Assembly (NCBI GenBank): GCA_946902985.2
Contig: OX336391.1
Span: 70,037,947-70,101,946 of the forward strand
Length of the DNA stretch: 64,000 bases
Reading direction: 5' to 3'
Source of the DNA: Meconema thalassinum
Taxonomy: Eukaryota > Arthropoda > Insecta > Orthoptera > Tettigoniidae
The notes beneath the pieces were generated by a model. That model did not search any database. It was not told the DNA's origin and saw only the letters and a list, made by a program, of their open reading frames with translations. The position numbers and the translations under genes were made by a program. This document shows, piece by piece, positions 44,571 through 56,518 of this stretch (its first letter is position 1; every line of letters begins with the position of its first letter).

Positions 44571-45223
44571 TAAGTGCAGGTTGGCAATTCTGTATTTGAC
44601 AATAATTTACGCGCATATTGGCGGACACAGGTGACATTTTACTATACAAGTCGTGATCTAAAAAGGGTTGAGTTGTGGACAGCGGAGGAGCAAACATCTA
44701 TTACTACAACCTTTCCTGATTTATTTTCCATCATTATAAAATGTATTTTGACTAATTTCAGTATTTTTTTTTAAACGATGGTATCTCATTCAGAGCTACT
44801 AACTACCGTAGTATTATTGATAATGTGGGTTCCCTATGCTTACACCTCGGTCCATAATGTAGGTGAGGTTGACTTAACAATTACATGCTGTTATATTAGT
44901 AGTTCATAGTATTGTCCCTGCACCCTGGACCTATGGTAACGTAGGTGATGTTTACGCCACATGCTGTCTGAGAGTGGCTCATGTTCTTGTATTGATAATG
45001 CAGGTTTCACTTTCACTCGCTACTGGCATGAAAGTCTTCAAGACTAATATAAACTCCATCATTACATATGGAATACACATCATATGGGAGTATCTGTAGA
45101 AAACCTCAAAATCCTGGAAAATGTAAAAGCAACATATTTTAAAAACAACATTGGGGTTACAAAATACACAAAATCTAGACTCGTATATCTGCTTACGAGG
45201 GAAACATTCTTCATAGAACAAGT
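44571..45223. other. interval without a supported gene
   Basis: Mixed-composition DNA with scattered short frames. Nothing recognisable. Confidence 0.3.
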
Positions 45224-45450
45224 CGTAGAATTTTTTAAGAGCGTTAAAATCATTCAGTATGCCTTCCTTCGGTGGGGAAGGAAAGCCAGCAGTCCAATGT
45301 CATAGATTTGTGGCATGTAAAAGATACTTCCACTAACTAAACTTGTGTGAAGCTAAATTTCTAGGTTAGATTTCGTTAGAACGATCTATCAAAGTTCCAA
45401 CGTTCACCACTAGGTAGCAGTGACATCTGGTAACGAAAGTTGGAACCACT
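45224..45450 (+). repeat. dispersed repeat, copy 1 (inverted partner at 62820-63040)
   Basis: It shares blocks with 62820-63040 in inverse orientation: ttaagagcgttaaa, cagtatgccttccttcgg, tcatagatttgtggcatgta, cttgtgtgaagc and taggttaga. The copies are about 80% alike over about 200 bp by eye. No terminal repeats identified; family unknown. Confidence 0.7.
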
Positions 45451-45654
45451 CGAAGTTGAACGGAACTTGTAGCTCACCCTATAGGTGTCCGCTAGAAGCA
45501 GCTACAGCCTCTGGCGAGCCGAACATGTCCTCGGACACTGCCGGTACTAAATGCCATACGATAGATAAATAAATTCATGGATGATCTCGGCAACACACTA
45601 TATCTGCCATCAACCGATGCAACCCGCTAAATGAACATACCCAGATGCGGGCAC

Positions 45655-45895
45655 CAGTGCCATGATTGTTAGAAGAACTGAAAAACAGCAAATTTCCATT
45701 CAAATGTGGATTGCAAAGGAGGCGGGTGTGGCCTTACTTAAGGAACCATGCCGACATTCACCTGGAGTAGAAGGGGCAAACCTCGGAAATCCACTTCTAG
45801 CGAGGCTGAGGTGGGAGTCGAACCCACCTCTTCTGAGTTTTGCTTCACGAGGCTGAGTGTGCCCCGTTCCAGCCCTCAGACTACAATTAAATTTG
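45655..45895 (-). mobile_element. tRNA-derived SINE, minus strand
   Basis: On the minus strand the B box ggttcgactccc lies near 45822, preceded by a head (cagcctcgtgaag) and followed by a body with tctactccaggtgaatgtcg and taaggccacacccgcctcc. The body wording is that of a SINE family I associate with orthopteroid insects. Target duplications were not found. Confidence 0.65.
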
Positions 45896-45954
45896 TTGGC
45901 CACTGCTAGCTGTGGCTTTAGGTTTGATGATGTCTAACTCTTCACTTGTTGGCA

Positions 45955-46615
45955 ACCTTCGCTGCTGGCTGTGGCTGTCAATATGGGATGTTTCACCATT
46001 TACCCTGATAACAGTCTTCTAGCTGTGGCTGCCAATATGGGATGTTTCACCATTCACCCTGATAACAGTCTTCACTGCTGGCTGTGGCTGTCAATATGGG
46101 ATGTTTCACCATTTACTCTGATAACAGTCTTTACTGTTAGCTGTGGCTGTCAATATGGAATGTTTCACCATTTACTCTGATAACAGTCTTCACTGCTAGC
46201 TGTGGCTGTCAATATGAGATGTTTCACCATTTACCCTGATAACAGTCTTCACTGGCTGTGGCTGTCAATATGGGATGTTTCACCATTTACTCTGATAACA
46301 GTCTTTACTGTTAGCTGTGGCTGTCAACATGGAATGTTTCACCATTTACTCTGATAACAGTCTTCACTGCTGGCTGTGGCTGTCAATATGAGATGTTTCA
46401 CCATTTACCCTGATAACATTCTTCACTGGCTGTGGCTGTCAATATGGGATGTTTCACCATTTACTCTGATAACAGTCTTCACTGCTAGCTGTGGCTGTCA
46501 ATATGGGATGTTTCACCATTTACCCTGATAACAGTCTTCACTGCTAGCTGTGTCTGTCAGTATGGAATGTTTCACCATTTACCCTGATAAACAATCTTCA
46601 CTGCTAGCTGGCTCA
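45955..46615. repeat. minisatellite, about 58-bp unit, 11 copies
   Basis: Units carry gctgtggctgtcaatatggg, then atgtttcaccattta and ctgataacagtcttcactg. The anchor gatgtttcacc recurs at about 45988, 46041, 46100, 46159, 46218, 46274, 46331, 46392, 46448, 46507 and 46564. Short deletions give units of 53-61 bp. It is not a CRISPR array, because spacers are lacking. Degenerate unit text runs on to about 46690. Confidence 0.9.
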
Positions 46616-46837
46616 ACCTTTACCGTGGGGACAGCCTTCAATGCGTGTGGTAGCTGTCAATATGTTGTTGGCTCATCCTTCACTTTGCCTTCAATGGAGC
46701 AAACATACTGTCAGTTTGATGGTTAGGGTTCCTCGGTTGTTCTCGGAGCGTCGAATATGGGTGAAAATAAACGTGGGTCGTGTTGATCTGGCATGAAATC
46801 ACCGAGTGAAAACACATTGGGATGTTCTATGGCAGTT

Positions 46838-47000
46838 TGTCTCAGCCTTTGTTAGAGCTGAATGCCTCTCACCAAGGCGGCCCGGGTTCTATTCCCGGTC
46901 AATGCATGTGAGATTTTCGAAGTGAAATGCCATGTCCTGTGGTTCGGATTCAACGAAAAAGGAGGTCCCGTGGCTCATAATCACGAGATTCACGGTCACG
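46838..47000 (+). mobile_element. SINE-like fragment
   Basis: The B box gggttctattcccgg (about 46886) is preceded by an A-box-like ttagagctgaatgcc and followed by atgcatgtgagatttt. The body is short and diverged. A relic. Confidence 0.45.
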
Positions 47001-47099
47001 TAAAACTACAATCTTCCTTTGTTAGAGCACGTTCGGCTATTTCGTTTAGAAAAGTTCTGCAGCCGGTGTCTGTAAAAATACTTATATTCAGTTCTCCAT

Positions 47100-49235
47100 T
47101 TTTAGCCTACTTTCGATTTTTGCAAAAAATGAAAGTAGACTTATGAGATCACTACAGGGCGAAAAAAAGTGTGTCTGTCTGTGTGTGTGTATGTGTGTGA
47201 GTCTGTGTGTGTGTGTGTGAGTGTGTGTACTCTGAATGTCTGTCCCCCCCTATCAATTCGAATACGGTGAGCGCAAATTGAACGAAATTTGGTACAAAGG
47301 TAGCACTAGGAAAGGACACCTCAGTGTTATGTTTTATATCGCCGCCATCTTGACGGAAACGTAATGGCGGCCACACAAATGTTCAAAACTTAAATCAAAT
47401 TACGACTAACCTAATCATCCGATCTCTACCAAATTTTGTAACAACATACCTTTATGGGGGCAGCATCCTTTGACCAAACTAATAGGTCATCAGCCTAATA
47501 GTTTGCGGATGGCGGCCATCTTTGTGTGAACATCGATTGCCCCTATTAATTCAAACACGGTGAAACCGAATGGAACGAAATTTGGTACAGAGGTAGTACT
47601 AGCAAAGGGCACCCCAGTGTCATGTTTTATATCGCCGCCATCTTGACGGAAACGTAATGGCGGCCACACAAATGTTCAAAGCTTAAATCAAATTACGACT
47701 AACCTAATCATCCGATCTCTACCAAATTTTGCAACGACATACCTTTATGGAAGGAGCATCCTTTGACAAATCTAATAGGTCATTAGCCTAATAGTTTGCG
47801 GATGGCGGCCATCTTTGTGTCAAAATCGATTACCCCTATTAATTCGAACACGGTGAAACCGAATGGAATGAAATTTGGTACAGAGGTAGCACTAGCAAAG
47901 GGCACCGCAGTGTCATGTTTTATATCGCCACCATCTTGACGGAAACGTAATGGCGGCCACCCAAATGTTCAAAGCTTAAATCAAATTACGACTAACCTAA
48001 TCATCCGATCTCTACCAAATTTTGCAACAACATACCTTTATGAAGGGAGCATCCTTTGACCAATCTAATAGGTCATTAGCCTAATAGTTTGCGGATGGCG
48101 GCCATCTTTGTGTCAAAATCGATTACGCCTATTAATTCGTACACGGTGAAACCGAATGGAATGAAATTTGGTACAGAGGTAGCAATAGCAAAGGGCACCT
48201 CAGTGTCATGTTTTATATCGCCGCCATCTTGACGGAAACGTAATGGCGGCCACACAAATATTTAAAGCTTAAATCAAATTACAATTAACCTAATCATCCG
48301 ATCTCTACCAAATTTTGCATCAACATACCATTATGGAGGGAGCATCCTTTGACCAAACTAATAGGTCATTAGCCTAATATTTTGCGGATGGCGGCCATCT
48401 TTGTGTGAAAATCGATTCACCCTATTAATTCGAACACGATGAAACCGAATCGAACGAAATTTGGTACAGAGGTAGCACTTGAAAATGCCACCTCAGTGTC
48501 ATGTTTTATATCACCGCCATCTTGACGGAAACGTAATCGCGGCCACCCAAATGTTAAAGGCTAAAATGTAACTACGACCAACCTAATAATCTAGTCTCTA
48601 CCAAATTTTTCAACATCAAATCTCTATGTGGGAAGCATATTCTGACCAAACTGCTAGATCATCATCCCAATAGTTTGGAGATGGTGGCCTAGTATGTGTG
48701 CAAATCGATTCCCCCTATCAATTCAAACACGGTGAAACCGAATGGAACGAAATTTGGTACAGAGGTAGCACTAGCAAAAGGCACCTCAGTGTCATGTTTT
48801 ATATCGCCGCCATCTTGACGGAAACGGAATGACGGCCACCCAAATGTTAAAAGCTTAAATCAAATTTCGACCATCCTAATAATTTGATCTCTACCGGATT
48901 TTGCAACAACATGCCTTTTTGTGGAAAGCATCTTATGACTGACTACAAGGTCATCAGCCCAATAGTTTGCAAATAGCGACCATGTATGTGTGCAAATCCA
49001 TTCCCCAGATCAATTCAAACACGGTGAAACCGAATTAAATGAATTTTTTTACAGAGGTAGCACTAGCAAAGGGCACCTCATATTCATGTTTAATATCCCT
49101 ATAGCACGTTGTAATTCAACAAGCTACTACAACCAACATTCAATTATACTCCTTGAAAAGGACAAAGAGTTATAACAATACCCATGCATTTAGGAGAAAG
49201 TAGGCTATATGTTCTTTACTGAACATCTTGTTTTA
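47100..49235 (+). repeat. DINE/Helentron-like repeat with 293-bp satellite body
   Basis: A 32-bp palindrome (47107-47138), acttatgagatcac and a (GT)n-rich run (47169-47228) are followed by tandem units. Unit starts (tat[ct]aattc) fall at 47251, 47544, 47837, 48130, 48423, 48716 and 49008, i.e. 293 bp apart five times and once 292. The last unit is partial. Units hold paired inverted motifs gccgccat...atggcggc. The tail (about 49190-49235, aggagaaagtaggctatatg) is mirrored near 16640. No ORF is conserved between units. Known non-autonomous Helentron derivatives combine a microsatellite, tandem body and palindrome in this way. Confidence 0.7.
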
Positions 49236-49496
49236 ACAGTTATTAATCATCTCCATAAAATCAATGGATCATGTATTATAAGTGAATGAATATGAATAGA
49301 ATTTCAGAATGTGACACGTGTTTCCATTACCATTAAAATTCTTCCTACCTTGAGTATCCTTGAGATCATTATTACATTAATCTGGGCTCAAAATAGTTAA
49401 TCAGACAAGGCTCGGAACGTTATTATTGTACAGAAAATATACCAACGTAGCTTGTCTTTGTTATAATATAAATGAACGTTATGTGGTAACTTAATG

Positions 49497-49712
49497 TACA
49501 GTTCACAATATGGTTTTTGGCCTGTCAGTCCCGGTTTCGCAGCCGTTCAGAGGAGGGTCCGTGACCCTCACGCATGTGCATTTGATACGTGAGTTTTAAG
49601 TGGTGCAGAAAGCAACTCCCGTATCAATTACACATGCCGGCGGTTCACCACATGTCCTCTGTACTACTGCGCAATCGCGGCTCGCCGGCCAAAAACCGTG
49701 GCGTGAACTGTA
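49497..49712. mobile_element. MITE with TA duplication (mariner/pogo-like)
   Basis: The inverted ends start cagttcac and continue, after a few mismatches, ggtttttggcc (49499-49525 and in complement 49684-49710). They are bordered by TA at 49497 and 49711. The 212-bp body encodes nothing. A TA target and CAGT ends point to Tc1/mariner superfamily mobilisation. Confidence 0.75.
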
Positions 49713-49980
49713 ACTGTACCCAAGCTACCAAGTCTCAACACGCACTCTCCCCAAGTTAGTGACAATCAGCTGAGCCTACATTTGGCAAGTGTTAATGATC
49801 ATGAATGCTTTCAAATTTTAAACTCCAGTTTACTCTTATGTACAGAGAAAATATTTCTACGAATGCGAGGTTGAATTAGTATGTTATTTATTTCTAGATT
49901 CCTTCAGTGCAAATTTTCTAAGCATGTCACCTATGCAAAAGAACATATTTGTATTTGTGACACAAATCATTTCTCTGCAG

Positions 49981-50082
49981 GACGATACGGAACTTACTGA
50001 GGATATTAAGATAGAAGAATGTGCATTTCCAGAGATCGTTGCATGCATTAAAACGGAATCACCATCTTCTGATTTGATAGAG
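49981..50082 (+). other. exon-like acidic segment with strong splice sites
   Basis: 34 codons open in phase 0 between tttctctgcag and GAG|gtaagt, both near-consensus. The peptide has DIKIEECAFPE and CIKTESPSSDLIE; the I-K-T/I-E pattern is common in acidic linker exons of insect zinc-finger genes. It is probably a true host exon. Its gene is not identified. Confidence 0.45.
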
Positions 50083-51081
50083 GTAAGTATCTTCATGCTA
50101 CTTTACAAGACATGCCATCTCCTTATACTTCATAACATTATTGGTTTAAGAGTTACATTTTTACAACTGTATTGGTGACAAGCGGAAGTGATTGACTGTT
50201 GGATTTTGTATAATTCAGAAAAACTGATAATTAAATTAAATATCTGATCCACATGAGACTTGAACTCGTGACAGCCGGTGTTGATGTTCTGATCTCTGAG
50301 GTAATGGGGGATGCATTTTAATTCTCATTGGCAAAAGGTTGTGAACTTGAAGTCTAGGTATTCGAATTCATTTAGGACTTTGTATTCTGGTCAGATATCT
50401 TTCCATGAGGGCTATGGAGAGGAGGGTGGATTGACTACCTCAGCAATTTTCTAAGAGGGCTTCTGAAGGTTTAACTCTGTCTCAGTTTTGTGATGGTTTG
50501 AACTCTTGACAGTGATCTCTTTATTCCCAATCCTGGTCATTACAAAAACATGCGATTGGCCACATGCATAAAGATGTTCAATAATTGAAGTTATGAGACA
50601 AGATTGAGATGATTTCTAGGAATGATACATGGAAAGAAATTGTTATTACTTAAATCCACCCACTTGAATTTCTAACAATGAACTAAAAAAAATCTTTCTT
50701 TCCATATTTGTTATTGTTTTTAAGTTCTGTGTATGCATAAACCTTTACCCATTAGTATTCCCATCTCATCGGTATCAGGGGAAAGGAACACACTTTTGTC
50801 CAGCCAATAAGAGAGTTGAATTAAATAACTTAGGGAGTTGGAAGAAAGCGACCATGGCACCTGTAGTGCAGCATTGTGAATCAATGTAAGCCATTTCAAC
50901 GTTGGCTGATGAGAGGCTATTCATCTGGAACTAATCACATGGCCTGGCACATTTAAACCGTGTTATATTTTAAGTGTTCTGGGCCCTTATTCTGTTCCAG
51001 GGCAGGAACTATAAAGATTGGATCCTACATACAAGTTTCATGCTTGGATTTATATATAGCTGAATGTCAATTAATATTAAC
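50083..51081. other. interval without a supported gene
   Basis: Low-complexity-free DNA with no persistent open frame. A B-box-like gagttcaagtctc on the minus strand (about 50258) may be a SINE trace. The Gypsy target site ttaac lies at 51077-51081. Confidence 0.3.
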
Positions 51082-52714
51082 TGACACACTCAACCCTTCA
51101 TTGAACAGGAAATCACCCTACAAGACACCACCAAAGGTATTTTTTTTAAACAACAACAACAAGACGAACAGTGGAAGGGAAGCGACTGGGCCATTTTCAA
51201 CCTCAACCCGAGGTGTCTACCTTGAGAGCTGTCTACAGAATCCCAGACCCAGAAATGATACACACGATTCATATTTTGAAACAACACCTCTATCCATAAA
51301 ACAAATTTTACAATAAATATACAATAAACAATTACATGCAGTGTAAATAAAAGAAAAGGTGTGGTACCTGACCTAGGATATAACTTACTTGTATTGGCTC
51401 CCAAAATATTCTCTTAGGACAAAATATTCATTCACATTAAATTATCAGTTGACTCGATAACATAAGGAAGGAGGCCTAACCAACTAAATTCCGCGTAAGC
51501 TTGATTATACAACCTTCAGTTAAAGTCGGAAAACAATCTTCAATAATATTTAATACCCGTCAATCAATAGGTAATGTCATAAGACACTAAATATATTAAG
51601 TCTTGGATATTTCCTTTCTTAACCTGAGCAAACTCGGAACAAGATCTCAATTCGTCAAACCATTTTAAACATGGAGCCTCGATTTTCATTTGTCATCTAA
51701 CAGCTGACAATCATAACAAGTTAATCCAGAACACAACAACCGATAACCAAAAACAGAAGACGAACGCAATGGCAGCAAATACGAACCCCAACTCAAATAA
51801 AATAAAAGCTTTACATAATTAACACGGACCTCTATTAGGCAAACTAAAAGTGGATAAAGAGAAAGATTGCATTTAAAAACCAGAAACGAATATTTAAAAG
51901 CTTTATCCACACAGCAAGATGAAAGCCTCCCAACTACTTGAGCCAATCACGTTGGTGACGATAAGTTTATAAATAACATGCACAGGGTAGATACACATGC
52001 ACCCCTGAAATATATAATAATCCACTTACTTCTCTCTGGAACATAATACCTTTTACCAAATCTTCACAACTCCATTTAACCACATTTGGCCTCTTACAGA
52101 AATCCACGACATATAGGTTTGCTTCCCTTAAAGTTGCCTCAACAACATATATAAACAATAAATAAGGAGCAACTAATATTTTTCTTGTCGACGAGACCAC
52201 TTAGGTATCCGTTTCAAACCGAAGCACAGACCATCACACACTCCAGGTGTACACGAGAATCAACCTCATTTTTCTGCCACATTTTACATAAAAAATTAAT
52301 TAATTTGAAGAGAAACTATTCCATATCTATTCATATTTTGGTAGAGCCAGTTACGACAAGGTTTACGAAGCAAGACATCCGATTGAGTAGCTAAAAGCTA
52401 CTCAATATTCGTAGACTACATGATGTTATGTCTTTTTCAGATCATGTCCCAACACACAATCATTATTGCATTGAAAAATATTAACAGCCGTTAATAAGGG
52501 AACCCTCTCAACTGGCAAAGAATATCACCATTCTACCCGCGGACAAGGTTACTGCTTTCACCACCAGGCGAAAACGACCCAGTTGAAACCTTCACCAAGG
52601 CGCTGCTGCACTCTAGCTTAGATAAAGAGCACTACCACTTCTCATCTCCCAAGAATTTGCATGCAGCCGTCAAAATCATGTGTACTACAGTCGAGGCGAG
52701 TTAGTATCGTTACA
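51082..52714 (-). repeat. 3' LTR of the second Gypsy
   Basis: 1633 bp, TG...CA, homologous to 59911-61551, with scattered substitutions and small indels. Short frames inside are present in both copies and are not genes. Confidence 0.92.
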
Positions 52715-54700
52715 TACTCCCTCCCTTCAAACTTGGCGCCGGTAAAGTACCAAGCCAACGTAATTGTCAAACTGAAATTGTACATTCACAAATACCAATC
52801 TTCAACAAATATCAACCTTCAATACCCAAATTCATCACTTCAAAACTGGTTTAGTTTTAGGCATGCATTAAATGAGAAGTTAGAAATAAACACTTCTTCA
52901 CAAGTTCGTTCAAAATCCACCACCACAAGTTTGACTACACACAGGTCGATGATAGTTCATGCAGAAGTCAGCGTAGCTAATGGTACATCCCTTTTCATGC
53001 CAAGAAAATTGCATCTTACATGTAACATGATACATCAGATAACTTGTACAGGCAATAATACATCATGGTATACATAATTCATCATTTCTTCCGAGGATAA
53101 GTGCAGATTCGCTTTAGCTTCCAGATGACAGTTCAACCATCCTGGCCACAGACAGTCTTCACAGTACATCCGAAATCTTCTATGCAGACGTATGAACGAT
53201 GATAGCAGCTGAAACCAAATTCGACTAGGCGAGTATCGTTTTCATGGAATAGTTTACACAAACGTTTGATATTAAACAATATAAACAATATCATTACATA
53301 TATCAAAAATATGGCAGAATTTTTTCTAACGCAAAACCTATCTCAGAATATCCACACCTTTTACAAAATATTTAAGTTTACACATATTTTAAATAAACAA
53401 TTAGAAGTGTTGATGAGTACTCAATGCAATAAAGAAAATGTTGAATTGACAAACCAAATTCATAACAATTACAGTGAAGCAAGCAAATCCCAGATGAAAA
53501 ATGAGTTCTTTAGTATTCAAAAAAAAAAAACTAATGTCCCCAAATAAAAATTGGCATAAATCCCCAATCACACATCTGTCTCAACTCATTTAGGCTACAA
53601 GCAAGAAAAATCTACACAAGAAAACCATTAACAGATTCGAAACCCAAGGGAAAAAAGAAAGAAAGACCAAGAAAACAACAATAAACGAAGTATCAACTGA
53701 CCACACGTGCAGACGTAAGAAAACCCCAACACCTTCACACACACACCTTTGCATAACCTCTAAATTCATCAAAGAAAACAGTTACTACCCACAAATATCC
53801 CCAAAATGTTCCACCTCAATATAAATAGGAGTTCGTTAAAACCGTGACACATTACCACAAATACCCTTTAAATAAGAATTACCTTTAGGCTGTCTCGGAT
53901 GAGAATTTCAACAAATTCACTTCAACGAAACAACAACCATTACCACATTAACCTCATGACACACACAACTCACCTGTAAGTACCTACTTCCTCAGTTCAA
54001 CAAGCAATAATAAGTGCACAAGGTCACTACTCGGAGAAACTATTTCGGAATGTTTAGTAAATACTTACCATTAAATACATATTCAGCTTATGCCACCTAA
54101 GATTTGAGTCCCATACCTCCATATACGTTAGGATCTTAAGCTGAACAAGGATATTTTAACGACCCTATTTATATACTCGGCTACCATTGAAAACATTTAA
54201 AATAAAACATAACTTTACCCATAAAAACAAGAAACAATAACAAAATCCCTCCCCAAATTAAAGGACAAATTAGAGATTCACATTCATACCAACACAATAC
54301 ACTAACGCACAATTATACCACCTTCCTCCAGAACCAGTATACAATTTTGAACATTCGAAAAAAAGGTCACTTAACTACAAACACGCACCAAAGCATCATG
54401 TAGGTCATACACGATCTTGAAAATTCAAAATTATTACTGTAACACAAAATGAAATTTCTCTCCGTACCAACAAAATGTCAAAAGCCATTTAGAAAATTCT
54501 AACCTTTCGCCTATACACCAACTTGACGCAAAACAATGAGTCACTCTGGTCATACACAATGCAGAAGATTCCAAATAGAGACATTTATACACAATACACA
54601 CAAATCCATCCATCGCTCATCAAACATACAATTCATACAGAACATACATACATACATACATGTGTGTGGTTTCCAAAGATCAAACACAATTTTGAAAATA
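52715..54700 (-). other. long non-coding 3' region of the second Gypsy
   Basis: About 2 kb between the pol end and the 3' LTR, AT-rich, with a (CATA)n run near 54640. There is no env-like frame, signal peptide or membrane segment in any frame. It may be a fully decayed third gene or a structural spacer. Confidence 0.5.
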
Positions 54701-54709
54701 CAATACAAC

Positions 54710-56518
54710 TTACATATCATTAACTCCTTTCTTAACATGCGACAAGTGCACCCTAGAAATCCTTTTTCTGACTGGATCTTTGATCAGGCATGTAACAGGT
54801 GTTAAGAAACTGACTATTTCAAAGGGACCACAAAACCTTTCTCTCAACTTGTTCGACTCCTTAGGTTCAACCTCTTTCAAAGAAAAATTCTTCACAAAAA
54901 CCTTATCTCCAACTTTAATATCAACAGGTTTACGACCTAGATTATACCTTTTTTCTAATCTATCATGAGCCACCTTCATGTTCTCTTTAGCCTTTTTCCA
55001 AATACTCTTGATATGACTAAAGGTATACTGTTCAGGTAACAACTGATTGATCGACCAAATATTAGATAATGGTGTGTTAGGAGTGAAAGAAAACATTATT
55101 GAAAATGGAGTGGTTTTATGGGATTCATGGACAGCGGTATTAAAAGAAAAGGTTATCCAAGGTAATCAGGAGTCCCATTTACTATGATCACTGTGATGAA
55201 AAGCAATTAACGCCGCTTTTAAATTTCTATTGACACGCTCAGCGTACGAACCTTTTGGATAATACGGTGAAGATGTAACTTGAGAAATTGACAATTCAAA
55301 TAAGAAATTTCTCAACACACTAGACTTGAAACATTGAGCGTTATCAGTGATCAGGAACTGGCACGGGCCAAACGAGGCAAATATTTTTTCAAGACATCTG
55401 ATAACAACTTGCGTTGTAGCAGCCCTAGTTGGAAATATCCAGTTAAACCTTGAGAACCCATCCGTACATACCAAAGCAAACTTGTTTCCCCACTTAGACA
55501 CCGGAAAAGGTCCAATAAAGACTAGAAACAACCTCTGCATTGGCCTAGTAGCCACTTCCGATGACAACATTCCCACCTTAGTGTTGGTAGCCGGTTTAGC
55601 CAGTTTACATGTTTGACAATGGTTTACCATATGTTTGATTTTCTTATCCATTCCCTTCCAAATGAAATTTTCCCTTATCCTTAATCTAGTTTTGAACACA
55701 CCTAAATGCGCACCGATAGGTGACTCATGAAAGTACCTAAATACTTCGGGTATTAATACAACAGGCAATACGATTTTGGCCAATTTATCACTACGTGCTG
55801 AACAACAAAGTAAGTTTCCTTTCAGGAAATACGGCTTGACCGATTCTCCCCTCTCAAGCTTCTGAATTATATCTGACAACACAGGATCTTCCCTTTGGTA
55901 CCCCGATACATCACGGAACAACAACGGATAATTGGAAAGAATAGCATTGCACGACCTATTGATCAAAACATTATTACATACATTTTCCTTATTATCAATA
56001 TCATCAGACAATTCTCCGTACATCCGGCTCAAACAGTCTGCAATCACATTCTCAGTGCCCTTTATATGCTTCACGCTGAATTTGAAAGACAGAATCCTCG
56101 TTGCCCAGCGAGCAATCCTTCCGGTTTTCCTTGGTCTACCCATAACCCAACTCAATGCTTGGTTGTCAGTTTCAAGCTCAAACTCAACGTGTTCCACATA
56201 CAACTTAAATTTTTCTAGGGCGAACGTAACTGCCAATCCTTCTAATTCATAGACTGAATATTTTAACTCTGCATCAGACAAAGTACGTGAGGCATAGGCG
56301 ATGGGCAATCTATCATCCTCATGTTGCTGTAACAGAACTGCGCCCACTACCCTGTTGGAGGCATCAGTCTGAATGATAAAGGGCTTTGAGAATTCGGGAA
56401 TCGCTAGTATAGGTGCGTTAATAAGAGCCATCTTTAAATCTTCAAAAGCTGATTCTTGCGAGGGACCCCAAACGAACTCCGTACCTTTCTTCCTTAACAT
56501 GTTCAACGGAGCTGCCCT
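54710..56518 (-). pseudogene. pol: second Gypsy Pol, RNase H and integrase part
   Basis: After a one-base frameshift near 56510 the Pol frame continues with RNase H (IIQTDASNRVVGAVLLQQ, ETDNQALSWV), then the integrase zinc finger (HLGVFKTRLR, CQTCKLAKP) and DDE core (VFIGPFPVS in place of the usual D, TDNAQCF, YAERVNRNLK). The first catalytic position reads LVFIGPF, where VDFIGPF is usual, so an active-site aspartate may be lost. An in-frame TGA at 55166 precedes the C-terminal GPF module (FCGPFEIVSFLTPVTCLI), which ends at 54710. No chromodomain. Confidence 0.88.

Noticed and set aside
45955..46615. CRISPR-like array
   Set aside because: Units are contiguous with no unique spacers, and the genome is eukaryotic: a minisatellite. 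The same applies to 61995-62637.
52715..54700. env gene of the second Gypsy
   Set aside because: No signal peptide, membrane anchor or long open frame on the minus strand.
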